This document shows positions 41,621-49,698 of a DNA stretch of 64,000 bases, one piece after another. Both the position numbers and the translations under genes were made by a program. The notes beneath the pieces were generated by a model. That model made no database searches. It saw only the letters and a list, made by a program, of their open reading frames with translations, and was not told the origin of the DNA. Position 1 is the first letter of the stretch. The number at the start of each line of letters is the position of its first letter. The stretch is from contig JBEKEM010000011.1 in NCBI GenBank assembly GCA_050013835.1, positions 52,100-116,099 of the forward strand, written 5' to 3'. This DNA comes from Bog-793 sp050013835. Lineage in GTDB: Bacteria > Actinomycetota > Acidimicrobiia > Acidimicrobiales > Bog-793.

Positions 41621-42277
41621 ATGGGAGCTTCCCCGCTCGATGTCGACCCCTACCGCCAGTCGCTCGTCGAGGCGCTGGATCGCCTCCCGATCGAAGCCGG
41701 CTGGCGTTGCGCCGACGTGGGGGCCGGCTCGGGCGACGTGTCCCTCGCGCTCGCCGCCCTCGTCGGCGCCGGTGGTCGCGTCTACGCGATCGACCACTCG
41801 CCAGCCGCCCGCGACGAGCTCGTCGAGGCGGCCACCGGAGCCGGCGTGGCACAGGTCGTCGCCCTCGTCCAAGAAGCCGAGGAGCTCATCCTGCCTGAGC
41901 AGGTCGACCTCGCCTGGTGTCGGTTCCTGCTCCTGCACGTCGCTGACCCCCTCGCCATCTGGCAGAGGATGGCGGCGGCGACGCGGGCGGGCGGCTTCGT
42001 CGTTTCCCAGGAGCCGATCACGTCCGCAGGCCGCGTCGGCGGCGTGGCCCTGTCGATGCCCAGTGCCCGCCACCCCGACGTCGGTGCCGTGCTGCCCGGC
42101 TTCCCCGCGAGCTGCGGCTGCACCCTCGTATCGGCGTGGGCGGAGGCTCCCGCCGGGGCGGGACGGGGCCCTGTGGCCTCGTACCTCGGCGAGCTTTCCG
42201 GGGTCGACCCAGGCGACGACCCGGTCGTGCTCCCCGCGCTCGTGACCGTGATCGCCCAGAAGCCGGCGGGACGGTGA
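41621..42277 (+). CDS. class I SAM-dependent methyltransferase
   Basis: 218 residues. The SAM-binding motif I is ADVGAGSGDVSLALAAL, with acidic motif II in VYAIDHSP and a post-motif region QVDLAWCRFLLLHVADP. It is the first gene of the plus-strand sugar operon and overlaps the phosphatase gene by 4 nt (GTGA). It could methylate a sugar or a small metabolite; the acceptor is not visible. Confidence 0.8.
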   Translation: MGASPLDVDPYRQSLVEALDRLPIEAGWRCADVGAGSGDVSLALAALVGAGGRVYAIDHSPAARDELVEAATGAGVAQVVALVQEAEELILPEQVDLAWCRFLLLHVADPLAIWQRMAAATRAGGFVVSQEPITSAGRVGGVALSMPSARHPDVGAVLPGFPASCGCTLVSAWAEAPAGAGRGPVASYLGELSGVDPGDDPVVLPALVTVIAQKPAGR

Positions 42278-42864
42278 CCCGGCCCGCGGTCTTCCTCGAC
42301 CGCGACGGAGTGCTCACGGAGCTCGTGCTCGACCCCGCGTCGGACACCTTCGAGTCGCCCCTGCGACCCGAGGACGTCGCGCTCATCCCCGGGGCAGCCG
42401 AGGCCGCCCGGTCGATAGCGCGGGCGGGGTTCTTGTTGGTCGGCGTCACGAACCAGCCTGCGGCAGCGAAGCAAACGGTCTCCCTCGACGTCCTCGAAGC
42501 CGTGCAGGCGACCGTTGTCGCCCTCCTCGCCGACCGTGGCGTCGTCTTCGACGCCTGGCGGATCTGCCCGCACCATCCGGAAGGGACTGACCCCGTCCTC
42601 GGCGGCGACTGTGACTGCCGCAAGCCGGCCCCCGGGATGCTGATCTCGGCGGCTCGCGAGCTCGGCATCGACCTTGCCGACTCGTGGATGATCGGCGACA
42701 CCGACGCCGACGTCACGGCCGGGAGGGCGGCCGGCTGCAGAACGATCCTCATCGAACTGGCGCCGAGCACTCACAAAAGATCGGCGCGCGTCACCCCGGA
42801 CCGACGGGTGTGGGACCTCGCAGAAGCCGCGTCGGTCCTGCTCAGCGGGAAGAGCGACTGCTAG
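42274..42864 (+). CDS. GmhB-like D,D-heptose 1,7-bisphosphate phosphatase
   Basis: 196 residues, GTG start. HAD motifs: FLDRDGVLTE (nucleophile Asp), GVTNQP, CDCRKPAPGM and WMIGDTDADVTAGRAAG. ICPHHP plus CDCRKP give the Cys-His/Cys-Cys zinc site characteristic of GmhB and histidinol-phosphatase relatives. In the heptose pathway it converts the 1,7-bisphosphate to the 1-phosphate, which fits its place 1.8 kb before an HddA-like kinase. Confidence 0.82.
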   Translation: MTRPAVFLDRDGVLTELVLDPASDTFESPLRPEDVALIPGAAEAARSIARAGFLLVGVTNQPAAAKQTVSLDVLEAVQATVVALLADRGVVFDAWRICPHHPEGTDPVLGGDCDCRKPAPGMLISAARELGIDLADSWMIGDTDADVTAGRAAGCRTILIELAPSTHKRSARVTPDRRVWDLAEAASVLLSGKSDC

Positions 42865-42872
42865 CATCGACC

Positions 42873-43586
42873 GTGGTGCTGGACAAGATCAGGACGCGGA
42901 TCTTTGCCGACGGTGCCAATCTCCAGAGCATCCTCGAGCTCGCCGACGACCCCCGGATCTCGGGATTCACGACGAACCCGACCCTCATGCGCCAGGCGGG
43001 AGTGGCCGACTACGCCCGCTTCGCGGCCGAGCTCCTCAGTCACGTCAGGACCCACCCGGTCTCGTTCGAAGTGTTCGCCGACGAGCCGGTTGAGATCCGC
43101 CGCCAGGCGCGGCTCATCTCCTCGTGGGGCGCGAACGTCTACGTGAAGATCCCCGTGACGACCACGTCGGGCGAACCGATGACCGAAGTCGTGCGCGACC
43201 TCTCCCACGACGGGGTGAAGGTCAACGTCACGGCGATGTGCACGCTCGGCCAGGTCGAGACGATGACCGCCGCCGTGGCGGGCGGCGCGCCCTCCTACCT
43301 CTCGGTCTTCGCCGGGAGGATCGCCGACGCCGGCGTCGATCCCGTTCCCCTCGTGCGGCGCGCCGTCGAGATCATGGCGGCGGCGCCGGCGGCCGAATGT
43401 CTCTGGGCCTCGCCGCGCGAGGTGCTGAACCTCCTCCAGGCGGACAGCGCCGGCTGCCACATCATCACGATGACACCGGACCTGCTCCGCAAGCTCGACT
43501 GCGTGGGCAAGGACCTCTTGCAGTTCTCGCTCGAGACCGTCCAGATGTTCTTCCGGGACGCGGCCGCCGCCGGTTACTCGCTCTAG
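42873..43586 (+). CDS. transaldolase-family protein
   Basis: 237 residues; GTG at 42873 with a second GTG directly after. The TIM-barrel motif FADGANLQSILELAD..ISGFTTNPTL and the Schiff-base lysine about residue 92 in NVYVKIPVT identify a short transaldolase/TalC type. Transaldolases handle sedoheptulose-7-phosphate, the precursor of heptose nucleotides, so its position within the putative heptose operon makes sense. Confidence 0.85.
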   Translation: MVLDKIRTRIFADGANLQSILELADDPRISGFTTNPTLMRQAGVADYARFAAELLSHVRTHPVSFEVFADEPVEIRRQARLISSWGANVYVKIPVTTTSGEPMTEVVRDLSHDGVKVNVTAMCTLGQVETMTAAVAGGAPSYLSVFAGRIADAGVDPVPLVRRAVEIMAAAPAAECLWASPREVLNLLQADSAGCHIITMTPDLLRKLDCVGKDLLQFSLETVQMFFRDAAAAGYSL

Positions 43587-43653
43587 CCGTGTCCCGGCCC
43601 GGCGTCGCCCGCAGACCCCGTCACACGGACACGGCCCGAGCGGCGCGGTCCCG

Positions 43654-44670
43654 GTGAGCCAGCCCGCGGCAGTGGGGCGTGCCTGCATCACCGGCGGGGC
43701 CGGCTTCATCGGCAGCAGCCTCGCCGACCGGCTCGTCGCCGCCGGCGCCGAGGTCGTCGTCGTCGACGACTTCCGCACCGGCAGGACGGAGTTCCTGGAG
43801 TCGATCCGCGACCATCCCCGCTTCACCCTCGTCGAGGGCGACGTGCTCGACCCGGCCGTCCTCGAGCCGGCATTCGCCGGCTGCGACTGGGTCTTCCACC
43901 TGCAAGCGAACGCCGACGTCCGGCACGGGACGGAGCACCCGACGTTGGACCTCGAGCAGAACACGCTGGCGACGTCGCACGTCCTCCAGGCGATGCGCGC
44001 GACCGGCGTGCGGCGGATCCTTTTCTCCTCGACCGGCTCCGTCTACGGCGAGCCGGAGGTCTTCCCGACGCCGGAGGACGCGCCCTTCCCGCAGCAGACG
44101 TCCTTCTACGGGGCCTCGAAGCTCGCCTGCGAGGGACTTGTCGCGGCCTACGCGGCCGGCTTCGGGATGACCGGGGTCGTCTGTCGCTTCGTTTCGGTCC
44201 TCGGTGAGCGCTACACGCACGGCCACGTCGTCGACTTCTACCGGCAGCTGCGCCGCGACCCGACCCGTCTCACCGTCCTCGGCGACGGACGCCAGGAGAA
44301 GTCGTACCTCTACGTCCAGGACTGCGTCGACGCCATGCTCGCCTGCGTCGCAAGGCACGCCGGCGAGGGCGGCTGCTTCGTTTACAACCTCGGCACCGAC
44401 GAGACGGTCCTCGTCGACGAGTCGGTCCGGATCATCACGTCCCATCTCGGCGTGAAACCCGAGATCGAGCACACCGGAGGGATCCGCGGCTGGATCGGCG
44501 ACTCGCCGCTCATCCTCCTCGACACGCGCCGGATCCGGCACCTTGGCTGGTCCCCGCAGGTGACGATCGCCCAGGCGATCGGGCGCACCCTCGACTGGCT
44601 CGACGACAACGAGTACGCCTGGCGCGTCGGGGGTGCCGCCCCCCGGGCACGAAGGGGGTCCTTGCGATGA
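43654..44670 (+). CDS. NAD-dependent sugar-nucleotide epimerase/dehydratase
   Basis: 338 residues, GTG start. Extended SDR: ITGGAGFIGSS (NAD loop), VFHLQANADVRHG, SSTGSVYG and YGASK (catalytic Tyr and Lys). Closest in layout to UDP-glucose 4-epimerase and dTDP-glucose dehydratase; the substrate may be a heptose or hexose nucleotide. Overlaps the next gene by 4 nt (ATGA). Confidence 0.85.
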   Translation: MSQPAAVGRACITGGAGFIGSSLADRLVAAGAEVVVVDDFRTGRTEFLESIRDHPRFTLVEGDVLDPAVLEPAFAGCDWVFHLQANADVRHGTEHPTLDLEQNTLATSHVLQAMRATGVRRILFSSTGSVYGEPEVFPTPEDAPFPQQTSFYGASKLACEGLVAAYAAGFGMTGVVCRFVSVLGERYTHGHVVDFYRQLRRDPTRLTVLGDGRQEKSYLYVQDCVDAMLACVARHAGEGGCFVYNLGTDETVLVDESVRIITSHLGVKPEIEHTGGIRGWIGDSPLILLDTRRIRHLGWSPQVTIAQAIGRTLDWLDDNEYAWRVGGAAPRARRGSLR

Positions 44671-45653
44671 GCGTCGTCTACAGCAGGGCACCGTTGCGAC
44701 TGCCCCTCGGGGGTGGCGGGACAGACCTCCCGTCGTACTACCGGGAGTTCGGCGGGTTCCTCGTCGCCGGGGCAATCGACAAGTACGTCCACATGTTCGT
44801 CCACGCCGCCTTCCAGAACCGGTACCGGATGAAGTACTCCGAGTCCGAGGAGGTCGACGAGATCTCCGAAATCCGCCACCCGATCCTGCGCGAGGCGCTG
44901 CTGCGCCACTGGCAGGGGAGCCCGCTGGAGATCGCCTCCGTCGCCGACGTCCCCGCCGGGACCGGGATGGGCTCCTCGGGGTCGTTCACGGTGTGCCTGC
45001 TGAAGGCGCTCGCCCACGCACGGCGTCGCTCGGTCACGCCGCACGCCCTCGCCGAGGCGGCGTGCCACATCGAGATCGACGTGCTCCACGAGCCCGTCGG
45101 CAAACAGGACCAGTACGTCGCGGCGCACGGTGGGATCTGCGCCTACACGTTCCGGCCGGACGACTACGTCGAGGTCGAGCCGCTCGACCTCGACCCGGAG
45201 ACGCTGCGCCGCCTGCGGGAGCGCCTGCTGCTCTTCTACACCGGTGACGCCCGCTCGGCCTCGCTGATGCTCGCCGACCAGGACACGCGGTCACGCCGGG
45301 GCGACCCGGAAATGCTCGAGAACCTCCACCGGACCAAGAAGCTCGGCTACGAGAGCCGCGCGCTGCTCGAGAGAGGCGACCTCGACGGGTTCGCGAACCT
45401 GATGCACGAGCACTGGGAGAACAAGCGCAAGCGGTCGCCGGGCATCGCCAACGAGCGCATCGACCACCTCTACGACGTCGCCCGGGAAGCGGGCGCCATC
45501 GGCGGCAAGCTCGTCGGCGCCGGGGGCGGCGGGTTCCTGCTCGTGTACTCCTCGCACCCCGAGGACACGCGGCAGGCGCTTGCCGAGGAACACTCCCAGG
45601 AGCTGACGTTCGACTTCGACTGCAGCGGCGCCTACGCGACCGAGAACAACTGA
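44667..45653 (+). CDS. GHMP kinase, HddA-like (D-glycero-D-manno-heptose 7-phosphate kinase)
   Basis: 328 residues. The N-terminal APLRLPLGGGGTDLPSYY and the ATP motif VPAGTGMGSSGSFTV are the hallmark of the HddA/fucokinase branch of GHMP kinases; the C-terminal GGKLVGAGGGGFLLVY closes the active site. HddA phosphorylates heptose 7-phosphate on C1. It sits with GmhB-, transaldolase- and HddC-like genes, which supports the assignment; other sugar kinases of this branch remain possible. Confidence 0.82.
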   Translation: MSVVYSRAPLRLPLGGGGTDLPSYYREFGGFLVAGAIDKYVHMFVHAAFQNRYRMKYSESEEVDEISEIRHPILREALLRHWQGSPLEIASVADVPAGTGMGSSGSFTVCLLKALAHARRRSVTPHALAEAACHIEIDVLHEPVGKQDQYVAAHGGICAYTFRPDDYVEVEPLDLDPETLRRLRERLLLFYTGDARSASLMLADQDTRSRRGDPEMLENLHRTKKLGYESRALLERGDLDGFANLMHEHWENKRKRSPGIANERIDHLYDVAREAGAIGGKLVGAGGGGFLLVYSSHPEDTRQALAEEHSQELTFDFDCSGAYATENN

Positions 45654-46651
45654 TGGCCGAGCCTGCCCTGCGGGTCGGGATCGTCGGCTGCGGGCTCATC
45701 GGGCACAAGCGCGCCGCCGCGCTGGGTCCCGCGACCCTCGTCGGCTGCCACGACGTTGCCCCGGCGGCGGCGCAGCAGCTCGCCGCCGAGTTCGGCGGCA
45801 CGGTCTGTGCGACCCTCGACGAGCTGCTCTCGCTCCGTCCCGATGTCGTCATCGTCGCGGCCGTCCACGACCAGCTGGCCGGGATCGCCTGCCAGGCGCT
45901 CGGGGCCGGCACCCACGTGCTCGTGGAGAAACCGGCGGGGATCGGGGTCGCCGAGGTCGAGCGGATCGCCGCCGCGGCACGGTCGGCGGACCGCCTCGTG
46001 AAGGTGGGTTTCAACCACCGTTTCCACCCGGGGATCGCGCGGGCGATCGGCGAGGCCCGCTCCGGCCGCTACGGCGAGGTCCTCTACCTCCGGGCCCGCT
46101 ACGGCCACGGCGGGCGGCTCGGCTACGAGCGGGAGTGGCGGGCCGACCCGCGCCGCTCGGGGGGCGGCGAGATCGTCGACCAGGGCATGCACCTGCTCGA
46201 CCTCAGCTACTGGCTCCTCGGCGAGCTACCGCTGCACGCCGCCCTGCTCCGCACGCAGTTCTGGCGGGCGCCCGTCGACGACAACGCCGTGATGCTGCTG
46301 GGCGCCCCCGGCGGAGTCGGAGACCCCTCCCCGTTCGCCCTGTTCCACGTCAGCTGGACCGAGTGGAAGAACACCTTCTCGCTCGAGATCGCCTGCCGGG
46401 AGGCGAAGTTCGCCGTCGACGGCCTCGTGCGCAGCTACGGGCCCCAGCAACTGCGGATCTTCCGGATGCGCCCGGAGCTCGGGCCCCCCGAGGTCGAGGT
46501 CGAGCGCTACCCGGACGTTGACGTCTCCTGGAAACTCGAGTGGCGACACTTCACCGAGGCGATCAGGTCGGCCGACGGGCGCGAGCTCCTCGGCGACCTC
46601 GCCTCGGCGCGCTACGCCTGGTCCTGCGTCGAGGCCGCGCAGCGCGCCTAG
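45653..46651 (+). CDS. Gfo/Idh/MocA-family oxidoreductase
   Basis: 332 residues; ATG overlaps the previous stop (TGATG). N-terminal Rossmann fold GIVGCGLIGHKRAAAL, the EKPAG motif near residue 87 and a C-terminal alpha/beta domain (GGGEIVDQGMHLLD) are typical. It likely oxidises or reduces a sugar or sugar nucleotide with NAD(P). Located between the kinase and the SDR gene in the same operon. Confidence 0.87.
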   Translation: MAEPALRVGIVGCGLIGHKRAAALGPATLVGCHDVAPAAAQQLAAEFGGTVCATLDELLSLRPDVVIVAAVHDQLAGIACQALGAGTHVLVEKPAGIGVAEVERIAAAARSADRLVKVGFNHRFHPGIARAIGEARSGRYGEVLYLRARYGHGGRLGYEREWRADPRRSGGGEIVDQGMHLLDLSYWLLGELPLHAALLRTQFWRAPVDDNAVMLLGAPGGVGDPSPFALFHVSWTEWKNTFSLEIACREAKFAVDGLVRSYGPQQLRIFRMRPELGPPEVEVERYPDVDVSWKLEWRHFTEAIRSADGRELLGDLASARYAWSCVEAAQRA

Positions 46652-46696
46652 GAGTTGCGCGCGCATACCGTGCGCGCCGCGGGGTCACCGGTCAGT

Positions 46697-47563
46697 ATGG
46701 GGACCGTGACGGGCAGCCTCACCGGCCGGCGGATCGTCGTGACAGGTGCGAGCAAGGGGATCGGGCGCGGCACCGCCACCGTGCTCGCCGGTCTCGGTGC
46801 GCACCTCGCCCTCATCGCCCGCGACGCCTCGGCCCTCGACGAGCTCGTAGGCCAGCTCCCGGGTGGGCCGCACGAGGCGATCGCCTTCGACGTCGCCGAC
46901 GAGCAGGCGTGGCAGCGGGCGCGCCCGAGGATCGCCCCCACCGGCCGCCTAGACGGGATCGTCGCCGCGGCGGCGCTCATCGGCCCGATCGGCCCGGTCG
47001 GGACATGGCTCGTCGACGACTTCCGGCGCACGATCGACGTCAACCTGACGGGGACGCTCCTCGCCGTGACGACGTGCCTCGACTGCCTGCGGCCAGGCGG
47101 ATCGGTGGTCACGTTCTCCGGCGGGGGGGCAACGGCCCCCTTCCCGCGCTTCGACGGCTACGCGGCCTCGAAGGCCGCCGTGGTGCGGCTGACGGAGAAC
47201 CTCGCCGTCGAGCTCGCCTCCGACGACATTCGGGTCAACGCCGTCGCTCCCGGCTTCATCGTCACGCCGATGCACGACGACATCCTCGCCGCGGGCGTCG
47301 AGGCGGTCGGCACCCAGTTCTTCGAACGGACGCGCAACGCCCACGAACGCGGCGCGGGGGACTCCCCCGCCGCCGTGCACGAGCTCGTCGCCTTCCTCTT
47401 GTCCGACGATTCCGCCGGGATCACGGGCCGGGTCATCAGCGCGCAGTGGGACCCCTGGCCGGAAGAGTCGTTTCGCCGGAGGTTGCGCGCCGACCCCGAC
47501 CTCGCCACGCTGCGCCGAGTCGATGGCCAGTTCTTTGCGGCCGTGCCGAAGGAGCGGACGTGA
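46697..47563 (+). CDS. short-chain dehydrogenase/reductase
   Basis: 288 residues from ATG at 46697; a TTG at 46655 and GTG at 46706 are alternatives. VTGASKGIGRG (cofactor loop), the NNAG-like region reading VAAAALIGPIG, and YAASKAAVVR (catalytic Tyr and Lys) are present. The C-terminal extension (QWDPWPEESFRRR...) is unlike most SDRs. Probably acts on a sugar nucleotide in the operon. Overlaps the glycosyltransferase gene by 4 nt (GTGA). Confidence 0.83.
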   Translation: MGTVTGSLTGRRIVVTGASKGIGRGTATVLAGLGAHLALIARDASALDELVGQLPGGPHEAIAFDVADEQAWQRARPRIAPTGRLDGIVAAAALIGPIGPVGTWLVDDFRRTIDVNLTGTLLAVTTCLDCLRPGGSVVTFSGGGATAPFPRFDGYAASKAAVVRLTENLAVELASDDIRVNAVAPGFIVTPMHDDILAAGVEAVGTQFFERTRNAHERGAGDSPAAVHELVAFLLSDDSAGITGRVISAQWDPWPEESFRRRLRADPDLATLRRVDGQFFAAVPKERT

Positions 47564-48525
47564 CACCGGGGCCGGGCGCACGCCGGATGCTGAGCGTCGT
47601 GATCCCCGCCTACAACGAGGAGGAGAACGTCCCCCGGGTGTACGAGCGGCTCGCCGCCACGCTGGAGCCGCTCGAGTACGACTGGGAGATCATCTTCTGC
47701 GTCGATCCATCGACCGACCGCACCGAGCAGGCCATCCTCGAGCTGCGTGAGCGGGACCCGCGCGTGCGCATGCTGCGCTTCTCGCGCCGCTTCGGCCAGC
47801 CGACGGCGACGATCGCCGGGCTCGAGGCTGCGTCCGGAGACGCCGTCGTCGTCATCGACTGCGACCTGCAGGACCCTCCCGAGCTCATCGCCGAGCTCGC
47901 CGCCAAGTGGCGGGAGGGCTACGACGTCGTGTACGCCCAGCGCCGCAGCCGGGCCGGCGAGACCGTCGTCAAGCGGATCGTGGCGGCGACCGGCTACCGG
48001 ATGCTGCGGCACATCGCCGACGTCGAGATCCCGCCGAATACCGGTGACTTCCGGTTGATGAGCCGGCGGGTCATCGACGCCGTCGTGTCGCTGCACGAGA
48101 ACCACGGGTTCCTGCGCGGCCTCGTCGGCTACGTGGGCTACCCGCAGACGAGCGTGCTCTACGACCGGCAGGGCCGCGTCGGGGGGCACGGCAAGTACAA
48201 TCGCTTCACCGGCTCGGTGCTCATCGGGCTGAACGGCGTGATCGGCTTCTCGCGCTACCCCCTCGAGTTCATCTCGACGATCGGCATCGGGTTCGCGAGC
48301 TTTGCCTTCCTGCTCGGCACGACGTACTTCTCCTGCAAGCTGGCGGGGGTGCACTTCCCGGTCGGCAACCCGACGATCGTCGTGCTCCTCTGCCTGTTCG
48401 GCGGCCTCCAACTGCTCTCGCTGGGGATCATCGGCGAGTACGTCGGGAGGATCTACGACGAGGTGCGCCACCGTCCCCGCTACTTCATCGAGTCCCGCTA
48501 CGGCTGGGACGACGCTGACCGCTGA
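47560..48525 (+). CDS. Dpm1/GtrB-like membrane glycosyltransferase (GT2)
   Basis: 321 residues, GTG start. GT2 domain with SVVIPAYNEEENVPRVYERL, VIDCDLQDPPELIAEL (metal-binding acidic motif) and NTGDFRLMSRR; two membrane helices lie at the C-terminus (FISTIGIGFASFAFLLG and PTIVVLLCLFGGLQLLSLGI). Such enzymes move a sugar from NDP-sugar to polyprenyl phosphate. In this operon the sugar may be the heptose product. Confidence 0.9.
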   Translation: MTPGPGARRMLSVVIPAYNEEENVPRVYERLAATLEPLEYDWEIIFCVDPSTDRTEQAILELRERDPRVRMLRFSRRFGQPTATIAGLEAASGDAVVVIDCDLQDPPELIAELAAKWREGYDVVYAQRRSRAGETVVKRIVAATGYRMLRHIADVEIPPNTGDFRLMSRRVIDAVVSLHENHGFLRGLVGYVGYPQTSVLYDRQGRVGGHGKYNRFTGSVLIGLNGVIGFSRYPLEFISTIGIGFASFAFLLGTTYFSCKLAGVHFPVGNPTIVVLLCLFGGLQLLSLGIIGEYVGRIYDEVRHRPRYFIESRYGWDDADR

Positions 48526-49261
48526 CGACGGGGTCGGCGGCGGGGGCGCCGCGGCACCGCCGACGGTCTGCATCCTCGCCGGCGGCCGGGGGACCCGCCT
48601 TGGCGGGGTGACGGCGGCGCGCCCCAAGGCGCTGATCGAGGTCGCCGGGCGGCCGTTCCTCGTCCACCAGCTCCGCTTGCTCGCCCGGTGCGGGGTACGG
48701 CGCGTCGTGTGCTGCGTCGGTTACCTGGGGGAGATGGTCGAGGAGGCGATCGGTCCCGCCTGCGAGGGCATCGAGATCGCCTACAGCCACGATTCGCCGG
48801 GGCTCGACGGGACGCTCGGGGCGATCCGCCGGGCGGCGCCACTGCTCGGCGGGCGCTTCCTCGTCCTCTACGGCGACACGTTCCTGCGCATCGACTACGC
48901 CGATGTCGCCGCCCGCTGGGAGTTGAGCGGCCTGCCGGCGATGATGACCGTGCTGCGGAACGACAACCGCTGGGACACCTCGAACGCGCTGCTCGAGGCC
49001 GGGCGGGTCACCCGCTACGACAAGTCGCTCCCGTCGCCGGAGATGGCCTGGGTCGACTACGGCCTCGGCGGGCTCACCGCCGGCGTGGTCGACCTTGCCG
49101 GCGAGAAGGCGACCGACCTCGCCGAGCTCTACGCCGCGCTCGCCCGGCGGTCGCTCCTTTTCGGCTACGAGGCGACGGAACGCTTCTACGAGATCGGTCG
49201 GGCCGAATCGCTCGCCGAGACCGACGAGTTCCTCCGCCGCTTCTGGGCGGAGCCCGGCTGA
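48515..49261 (+). CDS. HddC-like sugar-1-phosphate nucleotidyltransferase, probable CTG start
   Basis: 248 residues if started at CTG 48515, which overlaps the glycosyltransferase end by 11 nt and has GGGA 5 nt upstream. No ATG, GTG or TTG occurs in frame near the start; the fold begins only ~19 codons later with VCILAGGRGTRLGGVTAARPKALIEV, the nucleotide-binding loop. YGDTFLRIDY holds the metal-binding acid. The best family match is the mannose/heptose-1-phosphate nucleotidyltransferases (HddC-like), completing the heptose pathway. Confidence 0.85.
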   Translation: MTADDGVGGGGAAAPPTVCILAGGRGTRLGGVTAARPKALIEVAGRPFLVHQLRLLARCGVRRVVCCVGYLGEMVEEAIGPACEGIEIAYSHDSPGLDGTLGAIRRAAPLLGGRFLVLYGDTFLRIDYADVAARWELSGLPAMMTVLRNDNRWDTSNALLEAGRVTRYDKSLPSPEMAWVDYGLGGLTAGVVDLAGEKATDLAELYAALARRSLLFGYEATERFYEIGRAESLAETDEFLRRFWAEPG

Positions 49262-49274
49262 CCAGATGGCGCCC

Positions 49275-49670
49275 TCAGCCTGCCGCCCGCCGCCGGCGCC
49301 ACGGCGCGAGCAGGCGGGCGCGGGCGGACGCCACCGAGACCGACCAGCGGTAGGCGCGGGTCGCCCGGATGTCCGCCAGCTGCCCGTCCAGGGCGGCGAT
49401 GGTCGCCTCCGCCCGTTCGAGGTCACCGAATAGCTCCTCGGCGCGGGCCCGGACCTGGGCAAGCTCCTCCCGGGCGTTCGACTCGGCGGCGGCGAGCCGC
49501 TCGAGCTCGAGCTCGGTCTTCTCGATGTAGAGGTCCCGCACGGCGAGGTCGCGCAGGACCGCCTGGTACTCGATCTCGCGCAGCGCGTCCGCCTCCGCGG
49601 CGGCGCGCGCCGCGAGCTCCTCCTCCGGGTCGGGCCCCTCGCCCCACTGCTGTCCGGCCACGGGGCTCAC
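49275..49670 (-). CDS. small coiled-coil protein next to a glycosyltransferase
   Basis: 131 residues from GTG at 49670; GTG at 49661 is an alternative. Almost the entire protein is a coiled coil (EADALREIEYQAVLRDLAVRDLYIEKTELELERL and onward) ending in IRATRAYRWSVSVASAR, a motif often seen next to glycosyltransferase domains. It starts 28 nt after the glycosyltransferase gene ends. Function unknown; an oligomerisation or scaffold role is a guess. Confidence 0.65.
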   Translation of the reverse strand: MSPVAGQQWGEGPDPEEELAARAAAEADALREIEYQAVLRDLAVRDLYIEKTELELERLAAAESNAREELAQVRARAEELFGDLERAEATIAALDGQLADIRATRAYRWSVSVASARARLLAPWRRRRAAG

Positions 49671-49698
49671 GGTACTCGACAGGCCGGATCGTCCCAGC

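Noticed and set aside
41356..41898. 180-codon plus-strand frame across the DUF6941 and methyltransferase region
   Set aside because: Overlaps two supported genes in other frames and gives an Arg/Pro-rich translation typical of shadows.
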